From: JAAYCB01 sp012744395
Lineage (GTDB): Bacteria; Planctomycetota; Planctomycetia; Pirellulales; Thermoguttaceae
Length of the DNA stretch: 33,106 nt
Assembly: GCA_028703175.1 (NCBI GenBank)
Contig: JAQVNJ010000063.1
Location: 1-33,106, forward strand
Direction of reading: 5' to 3'
The notes beneath the pieces are model-generated. The model had not been told where the DNA came from and did not search any database. It saw only the letters and a program-made list of their open reading frames with translations. Shown piece by piece: positions 24,301 to 30,893 of this stretch. Both the position numbers and the translations under genes were made by a program. How positions within the stretch are numbered: the first letter of the stretch is position 1; each line of letters begins with the position of its first letter.

Positions 24301-25399
24301 CCGCCTCGCCGGGCTGCTGGAGCATGTAGGCGACCAGTTCGATCCCCATGTTCCCGTAGCCGCCGCGGCGGCTGTCCTGGTTGGGCGCCGCGGGGCGCCC
24401 CGTTTCGACGGCCTGGCCGCCGGTCCGGTAGGCCTCGACGGCCTCGCGGACCTTGGCCGGGTCGGCGCGGCGGACGGGCACGATCTTCATCTTCTGGCCG
24501 AGCGCCATCTGGGGGCTGTCCAGCCCGCGGACAAGCCGGCCGAGCTGGTCGGTCAATGAGACTTTTCCGGAGATCCGCACGCCGTTTCGCGTGCGGTCCA
24601 GATACAATTCGACGTGGTCGCCTTGGCCATCGGAGAGAAGGTAATCGGGCCAGCCGGTCTCCTTCGCACCGACCGCTTCGAGCCGCGTGCCGAGCAGGTC
24701 CCGCAACCGCGTCTCCAGCAGATCGAGCGGGACATTGCCCAGCGGCACGTATTCCTCCTTGCGCGGTTCGCGGCCGGCCATCGCCCGCTTCAGAATCTGC
24801 CCGGTTTGGACTGGATCTTGGACCCCAAGGGCGCGGGTGTGCGGCAGCGGCCGGGGAATCGCGTCAGCGGAGACCAGCGGGCTGGGCGGCGATGCAAGCT
24901 GGCGGGCGATCAGGGGATGGATCGAAGGCGGCGCGAGAACCAGCAACTGAGGCGCCCGCGGGTCGACCGCCACGCGGACGGCGAAATTGGCGAAGCTGGC
25001 GCGGATCCAGTCGGCGGTCTCCTGCATATGCGTGGCCTGACACGGGTAGACCTTCACGACCGGCTGCTCGGCGGGGCTTGCCGGGTTGGGGCGGTCCGAC
25101 GACTCGATCACCTGCTTGGCGATTTGATGCACCTCCTCGGGACCGCGGAGCAGCACCTGGTTGGTCTGCGAGTCGGCCATCAAGTGCACCGTCGAGCCCA
25201 GCCCCGGAAGCACCTCGCGGAGCATCTGTTCGATGTCGGAAGCCGACTTGTATTGCAGCCGATAGGCTCGGTAGTCCGCGGGGCCCGGCACTTGCGCGCG
25301 GGCCATGCATGCCGACAGACAGATCGCCAGAATCCACGTCAAGGCGGCGATCGAGCGCACGCCGAGCGCTCGCCGTCGCGCATTGTGTGATCTTCTCAC
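21395..25399 (-). CDS. Giant secretin (GspD/PilQ superfamily)
   Basis: About 1334 residues from a GTG at 25399, chosen because it puts a standard signal peptide first (RSIAALTWILAICLSACMARAQ). The frame stays open to 25594, with an ATG at 25549, but that adds about 50 unlikely residues. The N-terminal 800 residues hold many secretin-N (NolW-like) repeats, seen as recurring RTNTLVISAP-, RTNSIIATG- and RLNALVVRA-type strands. The C-terminal secretin domain is about 830-1140: VMIQVLIAEVQLND, then ISPEGMVVMEL, ASGQTIVIGGLITKQEA, VPWLSDIPVLGHLFR and LLIVLTPHVVKD. The last 190 residues are Pro/Ala-rich. Typical GspD has about 650-750 residues, so this is about twice as long. It should form an outer-membrane channel. 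The lipoprotein gene follows after 190 bp. Confidence 0.9.
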   Translation of the reverse strand: MRRSHNARRRALGVRSIAALTWILAICLSACMARAQVPGPADYRAYRLQYKSASDIEQMLREVLPGLGSTVHLMADSQTNQVLLRGPEEVHQIAKQVIESSDRPNPASPAEQPVVKVYPCQATHMQETADWIRASFANFAVRVAVDPRAPQLLVLAPPSIHPLIARQLASPPSPLVSADAIPRPLPHTRALGVQDPVQTGQILKRAMAGREPRKEEYVPLGNVPLDLLETRLRDLLGTRLEAVGAKETGWPDYLLSDGQGDHVELYLDRTRNGVRISGKVSLTDQLGRLVRGLDSPQMALGQKMKIVPVRRADPAKVREAVEAYRTGGQAVETGRPAAPNQDSRRGGYGNMGIELVAYMLQQPGEADAAGSDQAEANAADERQPTDQLPSLGPEVEYEILPDLDVIILRGREHDVDELTRLIEEIERISAETIPEIDIYLLRHVDSTSISQVVTSVSMELLGGRQGRLIVTPLAKPNALLLIGWGEAVRAVKDLIGKLDQPVGPGTQFRVFTLKHAPVATVGATILQSFTNRGGGLSPVVQVSPDMRLNALVVRAAPRDMAEVELLIQRLDVATPGPVTQARVFKLQNSLAADLAMTIQQAISAAAGGMGTQKAAALELFDVDGQRLIRSGVLDDVQITPDARTNTLVISAPAESIDLVAALIEFLDKPSAVAQIKVFRIRKGDASNMATMLQSLLPSAAGAATQPQLAGAEGESSLVPVRFTVDTRTNSIIATGSEGDLAIIEALLLRLDEEDVQQRINEVYRLRNAPALDVAQSINEFLRSERLLQQATPGVVSPFEQIEREVIVVPEIVSNSLIISATPEFHEEIMDLVKKLDEAPSQVMIQVLIAEVQLNDTEEFGVELGLQDSILFDRSLLADLETISRTVTEAGLPQVTTQEVVAATNTPGFLFNSQPNNASLGNSGSGAALANSNIIGSQGIANFGTGRINSELGFGGLVLSASSDSVSLMLRALKESRRLEVLSRPQIMTLDNQPAFIQVGKRVPRITGSTARAQGLVNEIALENVGLILGVTPRISPEGMVVMELDAEKSDLGPLAEGIPVAVSEGTEIRSPSINVATAQTTVSAASGQTIVIGGLITKQEAAMHRRVPWLSDIPVLGHLFRFDSMTCRRSELLIVLTPHVVKDEEEAERLKRVEAARMHWCLADVNQLHGDTGLVNLQEVSDLTDGNAKTIYPDADPAGIGLEPPADGNWDDVEVVHPPALEGPPAAQPTPAPSSAAPQPTPAPANPAPKPTPAAPPPGQNQPQSADSAVFAPTAPATGETGYAAYTGPAAGPYGAASPAVADNAYPPVPSYNTAQGPSTATPTPPGLPQVPAY

Positions 25400-25642
25400 C
25401 GCAATGGCCCAATCTTGGTTTCGTGATACGTGCCGCGAGCGGTCGGCAGACCGCTCCGCTTCCTCGGCACCGGGGCCGCGGGGCCGCAAACGAGACAGCG
25501 CCTGGCAATCTCTTCCACCACAGCCCGCCGAAAAGGATTTAAAACGCATGTCGCAGAACACCCGTCCCGATGCGGCGCGGCGCACCTTCTGCACCGGCTC
25601 GCGGGGGACACGGACCCCGCGCCCCTCGGGAACAGCGGGCGG

Positions 25643-25671
25643 ATGCTAAAGACTTGCCCGGGAACATTCAA
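25643..25671 (-). promoter_or_regulatory. Candidate promoter for the secretin operon
   Basis: Read on the minus strand: TTGAAT (25671-25666), a 17-bp spacer, then TAGCAT (25648-25643). Both boxes match at four of six positions with ideal spacing. Transcription would begin near 25636, leaving about a 235-nt leader to the chosen GTG start, or about 85 nt to the alternative ATG at 25549. Confidence 0.35.
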
Positions 25672-26010
25672 GACCAATTCTCCCCCCGGATGACGGCCCG
25701 TGAACCTCCGCGCGCTGTGGCGGCGTCAAATTGGAGGGCCTGGGGAAAGGAGACGCGCGGTCCGCGGCGGCCCGCGCCGCGCAGACCGGTCCGCCTGGGG
25801 TGGCCGCTGCTGCTTCGCGCCCCCCCAGGACAAGGCTCCCTGCCCGGGTACTGCCGGCCCGCAAGCCCCCGCCCGGCAGCCCTGCTGCCGGCCTGTCCCC
25901 TCACCACGGACCGGTTGGGGCCATGAAGACCGGGCGACCAGTGCCCCCCAGTGAGTGGTAGTTCTTTCTCCGGTGGAAGGAATAATCCAGGTCGCGGCGC
26001 GTGTTTTTGG

Positions 26011-26038
26011 TTGCATTTCCATCCGCGTTGTCTAAAAA
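26011..26038 (+). promoter_or_regulatory. Candidate promoter for the DUF1559 gene
   Basis: TTGCAT (26011-26016) and TAAAAA (26033-26038) are 16 bp apart in the most AT-rich stretch of the gap. This would give a leader of roughly 130 nt containing the short inverted repeat ATCAG-GAAT-CTGAT just downstream and the hairpin at 26129-26143. Confidence 0.38.
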
Positions 26039-26128
26039 TAAAGGACGCCGATCAGGAATCTGATTCGGCTCCTGCGGAACGGAAAGAAGCGAGGCTCAGG
26101 CCGTTTGAGGCGGGTTGACGGTCCTGGG

Positions 26129-26143
26129 ATGGTGGTTCACCAT
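26129..26143 (+). promoter_or_regulatory. Leader hairpin before the DUF1559 gene
   Basis: ATGGTG-GTT-CACCAT is a perfect 6-bp stem with a 3-nt loop, about 20 nt before the ribosome-binding site GAGGAG (26163-26168). It could affect translation or mRNA stability, but a chance palindrome is possible. Confidence 0.3.
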
Positions 26144-26176
26144 GATCCGCGGTTCTCAGTTCGAGGAGCCTTCCCC

Positions 26177-27286
26177 ATGTCACGTCTCTCATCCAGGCGG
26201 GGATTCACGCTTGTCGAAATCCTGGTGGTGATCATGATCATCGGGATTCTCGTCGCCTTGCTGCTGCCGGCTGTTCAGCGAGCGCGGGAGACGGCACGCA
26301 AGACCCAGTGCCAGAACAAGCTCAAGCAGATCGGCATCGCCCTGCACAACTACCACGACACCCACAGCGTGTTTCCCTTCGGGCGGGGCGGCACCGGCGA
26401 CCCGACGAGTACCTTCTCGCGAATTCTCACCAACCGCGTGACGATGAGCGGATTGGTCGCGCTGCTCCCCTACCTGGAAGAGCGAGCGCTCTACGACAAC
26501 ATCAGTTCGCGCTATGAGAACTACGATGGTTACGTGTTCATGCCCTGGGGGAAGCATCCGGACAAGTACGCCAACGAGCCCTATTACCCGCTCTGGGACA
26601 TTCCCATTCCGGCATTCCTCTGCCCGTCCGACGGCGAAGGCTGGAAGAAGGATGTGAATGACTTTGGCCGGCTGAATTACGTGATGAGCCGCGGCGATAC
26701 GATCTGGGGGAACCAGATTTCGCCGTCGGTCCGCGGCTGCTTCGGTTTCATGAACCACACGAGCTTCGAAGACCTGCTCGACGGGACGAGCAACACGATC
26801 ATGTTCTCCGAGCGGTTGGTGGCGACCAGCGCCAACTACGTCCGCGTCAAGACCGGGATCGCGCGGGACCGGGGCAATATCGGCGGCACGGGCGTCGGCG
26901 CGCTGCCCCAGGGCAATCCGACCCGCTGCTTCGCGGCCAAGGGGCGCGACCAGGTCCTGCTCGGCGACGTCGTCCCCCGCCCCTTGAGCGGCCAGCGCTG
27001 GTGCGACGGGCGACCCGTGTTTACAGCCTTCACCACCGTCCTGCCCCCCAACTCGCCGAGCTGCATCCCCACGCTCGACTGGTGGGAATGGGGCATCTTC
27101 ACCCCGTCGAGCAACCATGACGGCGGCGTCAACGGGCTGATGGGCGACGGTTCCGTGCGGATGTTCACCGACCAGATCAACACCGGAGACCTCTCCCTGC
27201 CCGAAGTGGTTGCCGGACCAAGCCCCTACGGCGTCTGGGGCGCGATGGGCTCGCGAGCGGGCGGAGAGTTGCTGCGGGAGTTCTGA
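26177..27286 (+). CDS. DUF1559 protein with type IV pilin-like N-terminal methylation signal
   Basis: 369 residues from the ATG at 26177, chosen because GAGGAG lies 8 nt upstream and the prepilin signal then starts at residue 1. The signal is RRGFTLVE (7-14; prepilin peptidase would cut between G9 and F10) with E14 (+5 of the mature protein) conserved. A long hydrophobic helix ILVVIMIIGILVALLLPAVQ follows, then RARETARKTQCQNKLKQIG, the hallmark of planctomycete DUF1559/SBP_bac_10 proteins. The C-terminus has SSNHDGGVNGLMGDGSVRMFTDQI, the family's H-x-GGVN-x-L-x-x-DGSVR signature. These proteins are massively expanded in planctomycetes and thought to be pseudopilin-like envelope proteins; the function is unproven. 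It is divergent from a secretin, the expected partner type for a pseudopilin. Confidence 0.95.
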   Translation: MSRLSSRRGFTLVEILVVIMIIGILVALLLPAVQRARETARKTQCQNKLKQIGIALHNYHDTHSVFPFGRGGTGDPTSTFSRILTNRVTMSGLVALLPYLEERALYDNISSRYENYDGYVFMPWGKHPDKYANEPYYPLWDIPIPAFLCPSDGEGWKKDVNDFGRLNYVMSRGDTIWGNQISPSVRGCFGFMNHTSFEDLLDGTSNTIMFSERLVATSANYVRVKTGIARDRGNIGGTGVGALPQGNPTRCFAAKGRDQVLLGDVVPRPLSGQRWCDGRPVFTAFTTVLPPNSPSCIPTLDWWEWGIFTPSSNHDGGVNGLMGDGSVRMFTDQINTGDLSLPEVVAGPSPYGVWGAMGSRAGGELLREF

Positions 27287-27320
27287 AACGACGGAGCGAT
27301 TCCGGCAGATCCGATTCACG

Positions 27321-27350
27321 GGGCCGCGCGAAAGGGGGGGCGCGCGGCCC
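27321..27350. terminator. Strong terminator-like hairpin after the DUF1559 gene
   Basis: A perfect 10-bp GC stem, GGGCCGCGCG (27321-27330) and CGCGCGGCCC (27341-27350), with the loop AAAGGGGGGG. It begins 34 bp after the DUF1559 stop and lies between two convergent genes, so it could stop transcription from both sides. There is no T-tract on the plus strand, so classical intrinsic termination is uncertain. Confidence 0.55.
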
Positions 27351-27405
27351 TGGCATTATGATTCCTCCGCGCAAACGGCCGCCGCCGCGGTCCGCCCAGC
27401 GCCGC

Positions 27406-27885
27406 TCACTTGCTCGTCAGCTCGAGCTCCACGTGGTTCTTGGCGCCGATGCTGATCTCGGCTGTCAGCCCGGATGTCTTCCGGTTGGAGTACTTGTCGG
27501 GAACGTCGTTGACGAACTTGACCTGCGACGCCTGATCGCCATGCTGCCTGAGGTATTCTTCCTTCGCCGCCTCGTCTTCGAACTCGATCGCCCCCTGCGA
27601 TGCCATTTTCGTCACCGTGATCAGGTACTTCCCGGCAATCGCCCCATCGCCGGGTTCGAACGTTTGGAGGGAGAACCTGCCCTGGTCATCGGTTTCGCCG
27701 AAGGCCGGCGGGCCTGCCGTCTTGGGGCTGAACGTCACGTGGGCCCCGGCCAACGGCTCTCCGTCGAGCGTCACCGTCCCGCTCACCTTGACCGTCTCCG
27801 GCCCCTCTCTCGCCGCGTCGCCGCACCCCGCAACACCGGCGGCAATGGCGGCAGCCAAGGAAACGAGAAAACACCATCGTCGCAT
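27406..27885 (-). CDS. Small carboxypeptidase-regulatory-like lipoprotein
   Basis: 159 residues; AAGGA is about 7 nt before the ATG. A lipoprotein signal ends with the lipobox VAGC (C21). The rest is one beta-sandwich of the carboxypeptidase-regulatory / transthyretin-like type: VSGTVTLDGEPLAGAHVTFSP, then TDDQGRFSL and AGKYLITVTK. These small lipoproteins usually sit beside DUF1559 genes in planctomycetes; here the two are convergent, separated by 119 bp with a hairpin. It is probably attached to the outer or inner membrane on the periplasmic side. The function is unknown. Confidence 0.9.
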   Translation of the reverse strand: MRRWCFLVSLAAAIAAGVAGCGDAAREGPETVKVSGTVTLDGEPLAGAHVTFSPKTAGPPAFGETDDQGRFSLQTFEPGDGAIAGKYLITVTKMASQGAIEFEDEAAKEEYLRQHGDQASQVKFVNDVPDKYSNRKTSGLTAEISIGAKNHVELELTSK

Positions 27886-28184
27886 GGCACTGTCCTTCCG
27901 TTTCGCGCTTTCTTTTGCGTCGACTCGAACACCGCAATTCCTGCCCGGGTCCCGGGCAGGCGCGCCCAGGCCGTGGCGGATACCGCCAATTGATGCTACA
28001 GGGAGCCTATTTTAGGGCGGCCCGCGCGTCAATCCCCGGCGGGGCGCAGCAGAACCGGCAGAAAGGCCGCCCGCGTGCCGCGGGCGGGCCCGACGGGCCG
28101 CAAGACGCCTTTTTCAGCCTGTCTGAACGGGATGCGATCCGCTACACTTAGGCGTCCATCCGATCCCAGTTTGGAGAGCATCTC
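27886..28184. other. Divergent intergenic region with two perfect inverted repeats
   Basis: 299 bp between the lipoprotein (-) and beta-CASP (+) genes, with no coding frame of note. It holds the palindrome at 27940-27960 and a 9-bp stem CCGCCCGCG / CGCGGGCGG with a TGC loop at 28067-28087. TTCAG-N5-CTGAA follows at about 28113-28127, and TACACT (28142-28147) is a weak -10 candidate for the downstream gene. Confidence 0.5.
27940..27960. promoter_or_regulatory. Perfect 21-bp hyphenated palindrome upstream of the lipoprotein gene
   Basis: The arms CCTGCCCGGG and CCCGGGCAGG flank a single T, with no mismatch. The element is 55 bp upstream of the lipoprotein start codon at 27885. It could be an operator for a dimeric repressor or an mRNA leader hairpin (9-bp stem, 3-nt loop). 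There is no poly-U run on either side. Confidence 0.45.
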
Positions 28185-29585
28185 GTGAGACTGCAATTTC
28201 TCGGCGCCAACCGGCAAGTCACCGGTTCGAAGCATCTGCTCGAGGCCGGCGGCGCGCGGCTCCTCGTCGACTGCGGCATGTACCAGGAACGCGACTTCAG
28301 CGATCGGAACTGGGAAGACCCGCCGATCGACCTCGGCGGAATCGACGCGGTGCTGCTGACCCACGCCCACGTCGATCACTGCGGCATGCTGCCGCGGATG
28401 GTCCGCCAGGGGCTCCGGGCGCCGATTCTCGCCACGCCCGCGACGTGCGAATTGGCCGAGATCATCCTCGAAGACTCCGCGCGGATCCAGGAGGAAGACG
28501 CCGTCTACAAGCGGAAGCGGCACCGCAAGGAGGGTAGAAAGGGGAAACACCCCGTTGTGCCGCTGTTCACCAGCGAGGACGTGCAGCGGACGCTGCCCCA
28601 TTTCCAGCCCGTCCCCTACCGGCATCACCGGCCGATCAACGATCGTGTCTCGGTCCGCTTCCACGACGCCGGGCATATCCTCGGCTCGGCGATCGCGGAA
28701 GTCGTCTGTTCGGAAAACGGCGTCCAGCGCCGGTTCCTCTTCTCCGGGGACCTGGGGCAGCGCGGCAAGCCGATCATCCGCGATCCGGCCCTCCTTGCGG
28801 AGGCCGACTACATCCTTCTCGAATCGACCTATGGCAACCGCGACCACAACGGCCCGGCCGACGTCGAACAGCGCCTGGCGGAGGTGATCCGGGAGACGGC
28901 CGCCGGCGGCGGCAACATCGTGATTCCCGTCTTTGCGCTGGAGCGGGCCCAGGAGCTGCTCTACCACATCGGCTGCCTGCTCCGCGATCGCAAGATTCCC
29001 CCAATCGACGTGGTGCTCAACAGCCCGATGGCCGTCGACATCACCGAGGTCTTCCGCCGCCACCGCGATTGCTTCGACACCGAGGCCTGGGACCGGATCA
29101 ACTCGGGCGAGTCGCTGTTCCGGTTTCCGGGGGCGAGGATGGTTCGTTCCGTCGAGGAGTCAAAACAAATCCACCAGACTCCGCGGCCGTCGATCATCAT
29201 GGCGACCTCGGGCATGTGCACGGCCGGGCGAATCAAGCACCACTTGCGGCACAACATCACCCGGCCCGAATCCACGATCCTCTTCGTGGGCTACCAGGCC
29301 CAGGGGACGCTCGGGCGGAAGATCGCCGATGGCAATGCGGAGGTCCGCATCCTCGGCAGCATCTATCCGGTCCGCGCGCGGATCGCCCAGATTGACGGGT
29401 TTTCCGGGCACGCCGACCGCAGCGGCCTCTGCGGCTGGCTGGAAGCCTTCGCATCGCCTCCCCGGCGGCTGTTCCTGGTCCATGGAGAGGAGCAGGGCTC
29501 CCTTGAGTTGGCCGAGCGGGTCCGCCACGATCGCGGCTGGAACGTCTGCGTGCCCAAGTACCAAGACAAAGTCCTGCTCGACTAA
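28185..29585 (+). CDS. Beta-CASP metallo-beta-lactamase RNase (CPSF73/YSH1-like)
   Basis: 466 residues with a GTG start; GGAG lies about 8 nt upstream. The metallo-beta-lactamase zinc ligands are complete: HAHVDH (60-65), DAGHILGS (H164), SGDLG (D189). The beta-CASP motifs follow: ESTYGNRDH (213-221, motif A), a histidine in FSGHADR (H409) and FLVHGE (H433). The region IIMATSGMCTAGR is a further family mark. There is no signal peptide, so it is cytoplasmic. Bacterial relatives such as the Thermus enzyme act as endo- and exoribonucleases, so an RNA processing role is well supported by homology. It stands alone, divergent from the lipoprotein gene. Confidence 0.93.
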   Translation: MRLQFLGANRQVTGSKHLLEAGGARLLVDCGMYQERDFSDRNWEDPPIDLGGIDAVLLTHAHVDHCGMLPRMVRQGLRAPILATPATCELAEIILEDSARIQEEDAVYKRKRHRKEGRKGKHPVVPLFTSEDVQRTLPHFQPVPYRHHRPINDRVSVRFHDAGHILGSAIAEVVCSENGVQRRFLFSGDLGQRGKPIIRDPALLAEADYILLESTYGNRDHNGPADVEQRLAEVIRETAAGGGNIVIPVFALERAQELLYHIGCLLRDRKIPPIDVVLNSPMAVDITEVFRRHRDCFDTEAWDRINSGESLFRFPGARMVRSVEESKQIHQTPRPSIIMATSGMCTAGRIKHHLRHNITRPESTILFVGYQAQGTLGRKIADGNAEVRILGSIYPVRARIAQIDGFSGHADRSGLCGWLEAFASPPRRLFLVHGEEQGSLELAERVRHDRGWNVCVPKYQDKVLLD

Positions 29586-29901
29586 CCATGGGCGTCGATC
29601 GGATCGGCCCACGAAACAGCCTGCAACACGGAGGTCCCTCGCGGCGACCGGCCCCGATATCGAAGGTTTGCCGGGATCGTGGCGGGTGGGATGTCCGCCG
29701 TCCGGCCGGCGGTCTGTCTTGGCCGTCCGGTGCGCGTCAGGCGGAGACTGCCTGTCACGCAGAGAAGGCGTTGCAATACGGCAACTCCCCGCTAGACTGT
29801 GACTTGCAGAGAGTGCCCGCCTGCGCGTCAGGCCGCAGGTCCGACGCCTGCCCGTGATTGGCGGAGACTTCCGATACACAAGGCAGCTGAGTGATCGATT
29901 C
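29586..29901. other. Intergenic region, no gene seen
   Basis: 316 bp between the beta-CASP RNase and methyltransferase genes. A 12-bp direct repeat TGCGCGTCAGGC occurs at 29731-29742 and 29822-29833, and GGCGGAGACT occurs at 29740-29749 and 29860-29869, in the same order. CCTGCG-N8-CGCAGG (near 29820-29839) can form a hairpin. A promoter candidate lies at 29771-29798. Confidence 0.5.
29771..29798 (+). promoter_or_regulatory. Candidate sigma70 promoter for the methyltransferase gene
   Basis: TTGCAA (29771-29776) and TAGACT (29793-29798) are 16 bp apart, each matching the consensus at four positions. The leader to the ATG at 29902 would be roughly 95 nt. Confidence 0.38.
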
Positions 29902-30681
29902 ATGGATACGTGGAAATTCTACGACGTCACCCATCGTGGGCACGTGGTGTGCAATCCCACGAGCGAGGAGAAGCTCAGACGCCTGGTGGACCTGGTGCGG
30001 CTTCCGGTGGGCGCGCGCGTGGTTGACATCGCCTGCGGGAAGGGCGAATTCCTGATCCGTCTGGCGGAGGCATATCAAGTGCGCGGCGCAGGCGTGGACC
30101 TCTCGCCCTTCTTCATCGCCGAGGCGGAACGAAGGCTCAAAGCGCGCGTGCCACAGGCAGAAATCACCTTCACCCAAATGGATGGCGCTGATTTCAAACC
30201 CGACAAGCCACACAGCCTCACGCTCGCTTCGTGCATTGGGGCGAGCTGGGTTTTCGGCGGGCACGCACGGACGCTGGACGCGCTGGTCGGCATGGCCGAG
30301 CCCGACGGCTGGGTGATCGTGGGGGAGCCGTACTGGTTGCGGGAGCCGTCGGACGAGCACTTGCGGGCGTGCGGGCTGACAAGAGAAGCCTTCGGAAGCC
30401 ACGCGGAAAACGTTGAGGCGGGCCAGCGGCGCGGGCTCGACCTCGTGCACACTCTGGTGAGCAACAAGGACGACTGGGACCGCTACGAAGGTCTTCAGTG
30501 GCAGGCGATGGCGGAGTATGCCCGCGCCGAGCGGGACGACGCCGATCTTCCCGAACTGCTTGCCCGCCTGGAGCGGGAGAAATCCGTCTACCTGCGGTGG
30601 GGTAGAGACGCCTTGGGCTGGGCGATCTACGTATTCAGATGTCCATCCGCTCGGGGTGCTGAGGCGGTGTCGGGCGCCTGA
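29902..30681 (+). CDS. Class I SAM-dependent methyltransferase, cytoplasmic
   Basis: 259 residues from the ATG at 29902. An in-frame start at 29854 would add 16 residues, but MDTWKFYDVTHRGHVVCNPTS looks like the conserved beginning of the family. Motif I is VDIACGKG (41-48) and motif II has D66 in GVDLS. DGADF and GWVIVGEPYW follow at the expected spacing, so the methyltransferase fold is complete. There is no signal peptide. The N-terminal THRGHVVCNPTS segment recurs in a family annotated only as 'SAM-dependent methyltransferase'. The substrate is unknown, and no neighbour suggests a pathway. Confidence 0.87.
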   Translation: MDTWKFYDVTHRGHVVCNPTSEEKLRRLVDLVRLPVGARVVDIACGKGEFLIRLAEAYQVRGAGVDLSPFFIAEAERRLKARVPQAEITFTQMDGADFKPDKPHSLTLASCIGASWVFGGHARTLDALVGMAEPDGWVIVGEPYWLREPSDEHLRACGLTREAFGSHAENVEAGQRRGLDLVHTLVSNKDDWDRYEGLQWQAMAEYARAERDDADLPELLARLEREKSVYLRWGRDALGWAIYVFRCPSARGAEAVSGA

Positions 30682-30819
30682 AGAGCGGTCGCGGCCGAAA
30701 GATCGCCCCTGGCGGCCGCGGCTGAACCGCAACACGTTCCGGCCGCGGTCCGATCAAACCTCGGTCTATCGGACGCCCCTCGCCTTTTCCGAGTCGTGTG
30801 CACGGGTGGCAGCGCGCTG

Positions 30820-30828
30820 TGGTATGAT
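30820..30828 (+). promoter_or_regulatory. Extended -10 promoter candidate for the acyltransferase gene
   Basis: TGGTATGAT matches the extended -10 pattern TGnTATAAT with one mismatch. No good -35 box lies at 17 bp, as is usual for extended -10 promoters. It lies about 65 bp before the ATG at 30894. Confidence 0.38.
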
Positions 30829-30893
30829 GGTCGAGCCAAACGAGCCTGGTGTCACTTCGGACTGACCGCAAATCGGAAGGATCGGTGTCAGCT

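Larger units (their letters stand above)
25400..26176. other. Long divergent intergenic region (777 bp), no gene seen
   Basis: Lies between the secretin (-) and the DUF1559 gene (+). The first 200 bp are open in the secretin frame but do not look coding. A perfect 8-bp stem with a CCT loop (CCGGCAGC / GCTGCCGG, 25873-25891) lies in the middle and is not followed by a T-tract. Two promoter candidates point outward (25643-25671 minus, 26011-26038 plus). From 26001 to 26045 the sequence becomes notably AT-rich. No tRNA or known riboswitch fold was recognised, though a structured leader or small RNA remains possible. Confidence 0.5.

Noticed and set aside
25549..25594. Upstream start codons for the secretin
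   Set aside because: They would put about 50 to 65 charged residues ahead of a standard signal peptide, so the GTG at 25399 is preferred, although the promoter candidate at 25643 does not exclude them.
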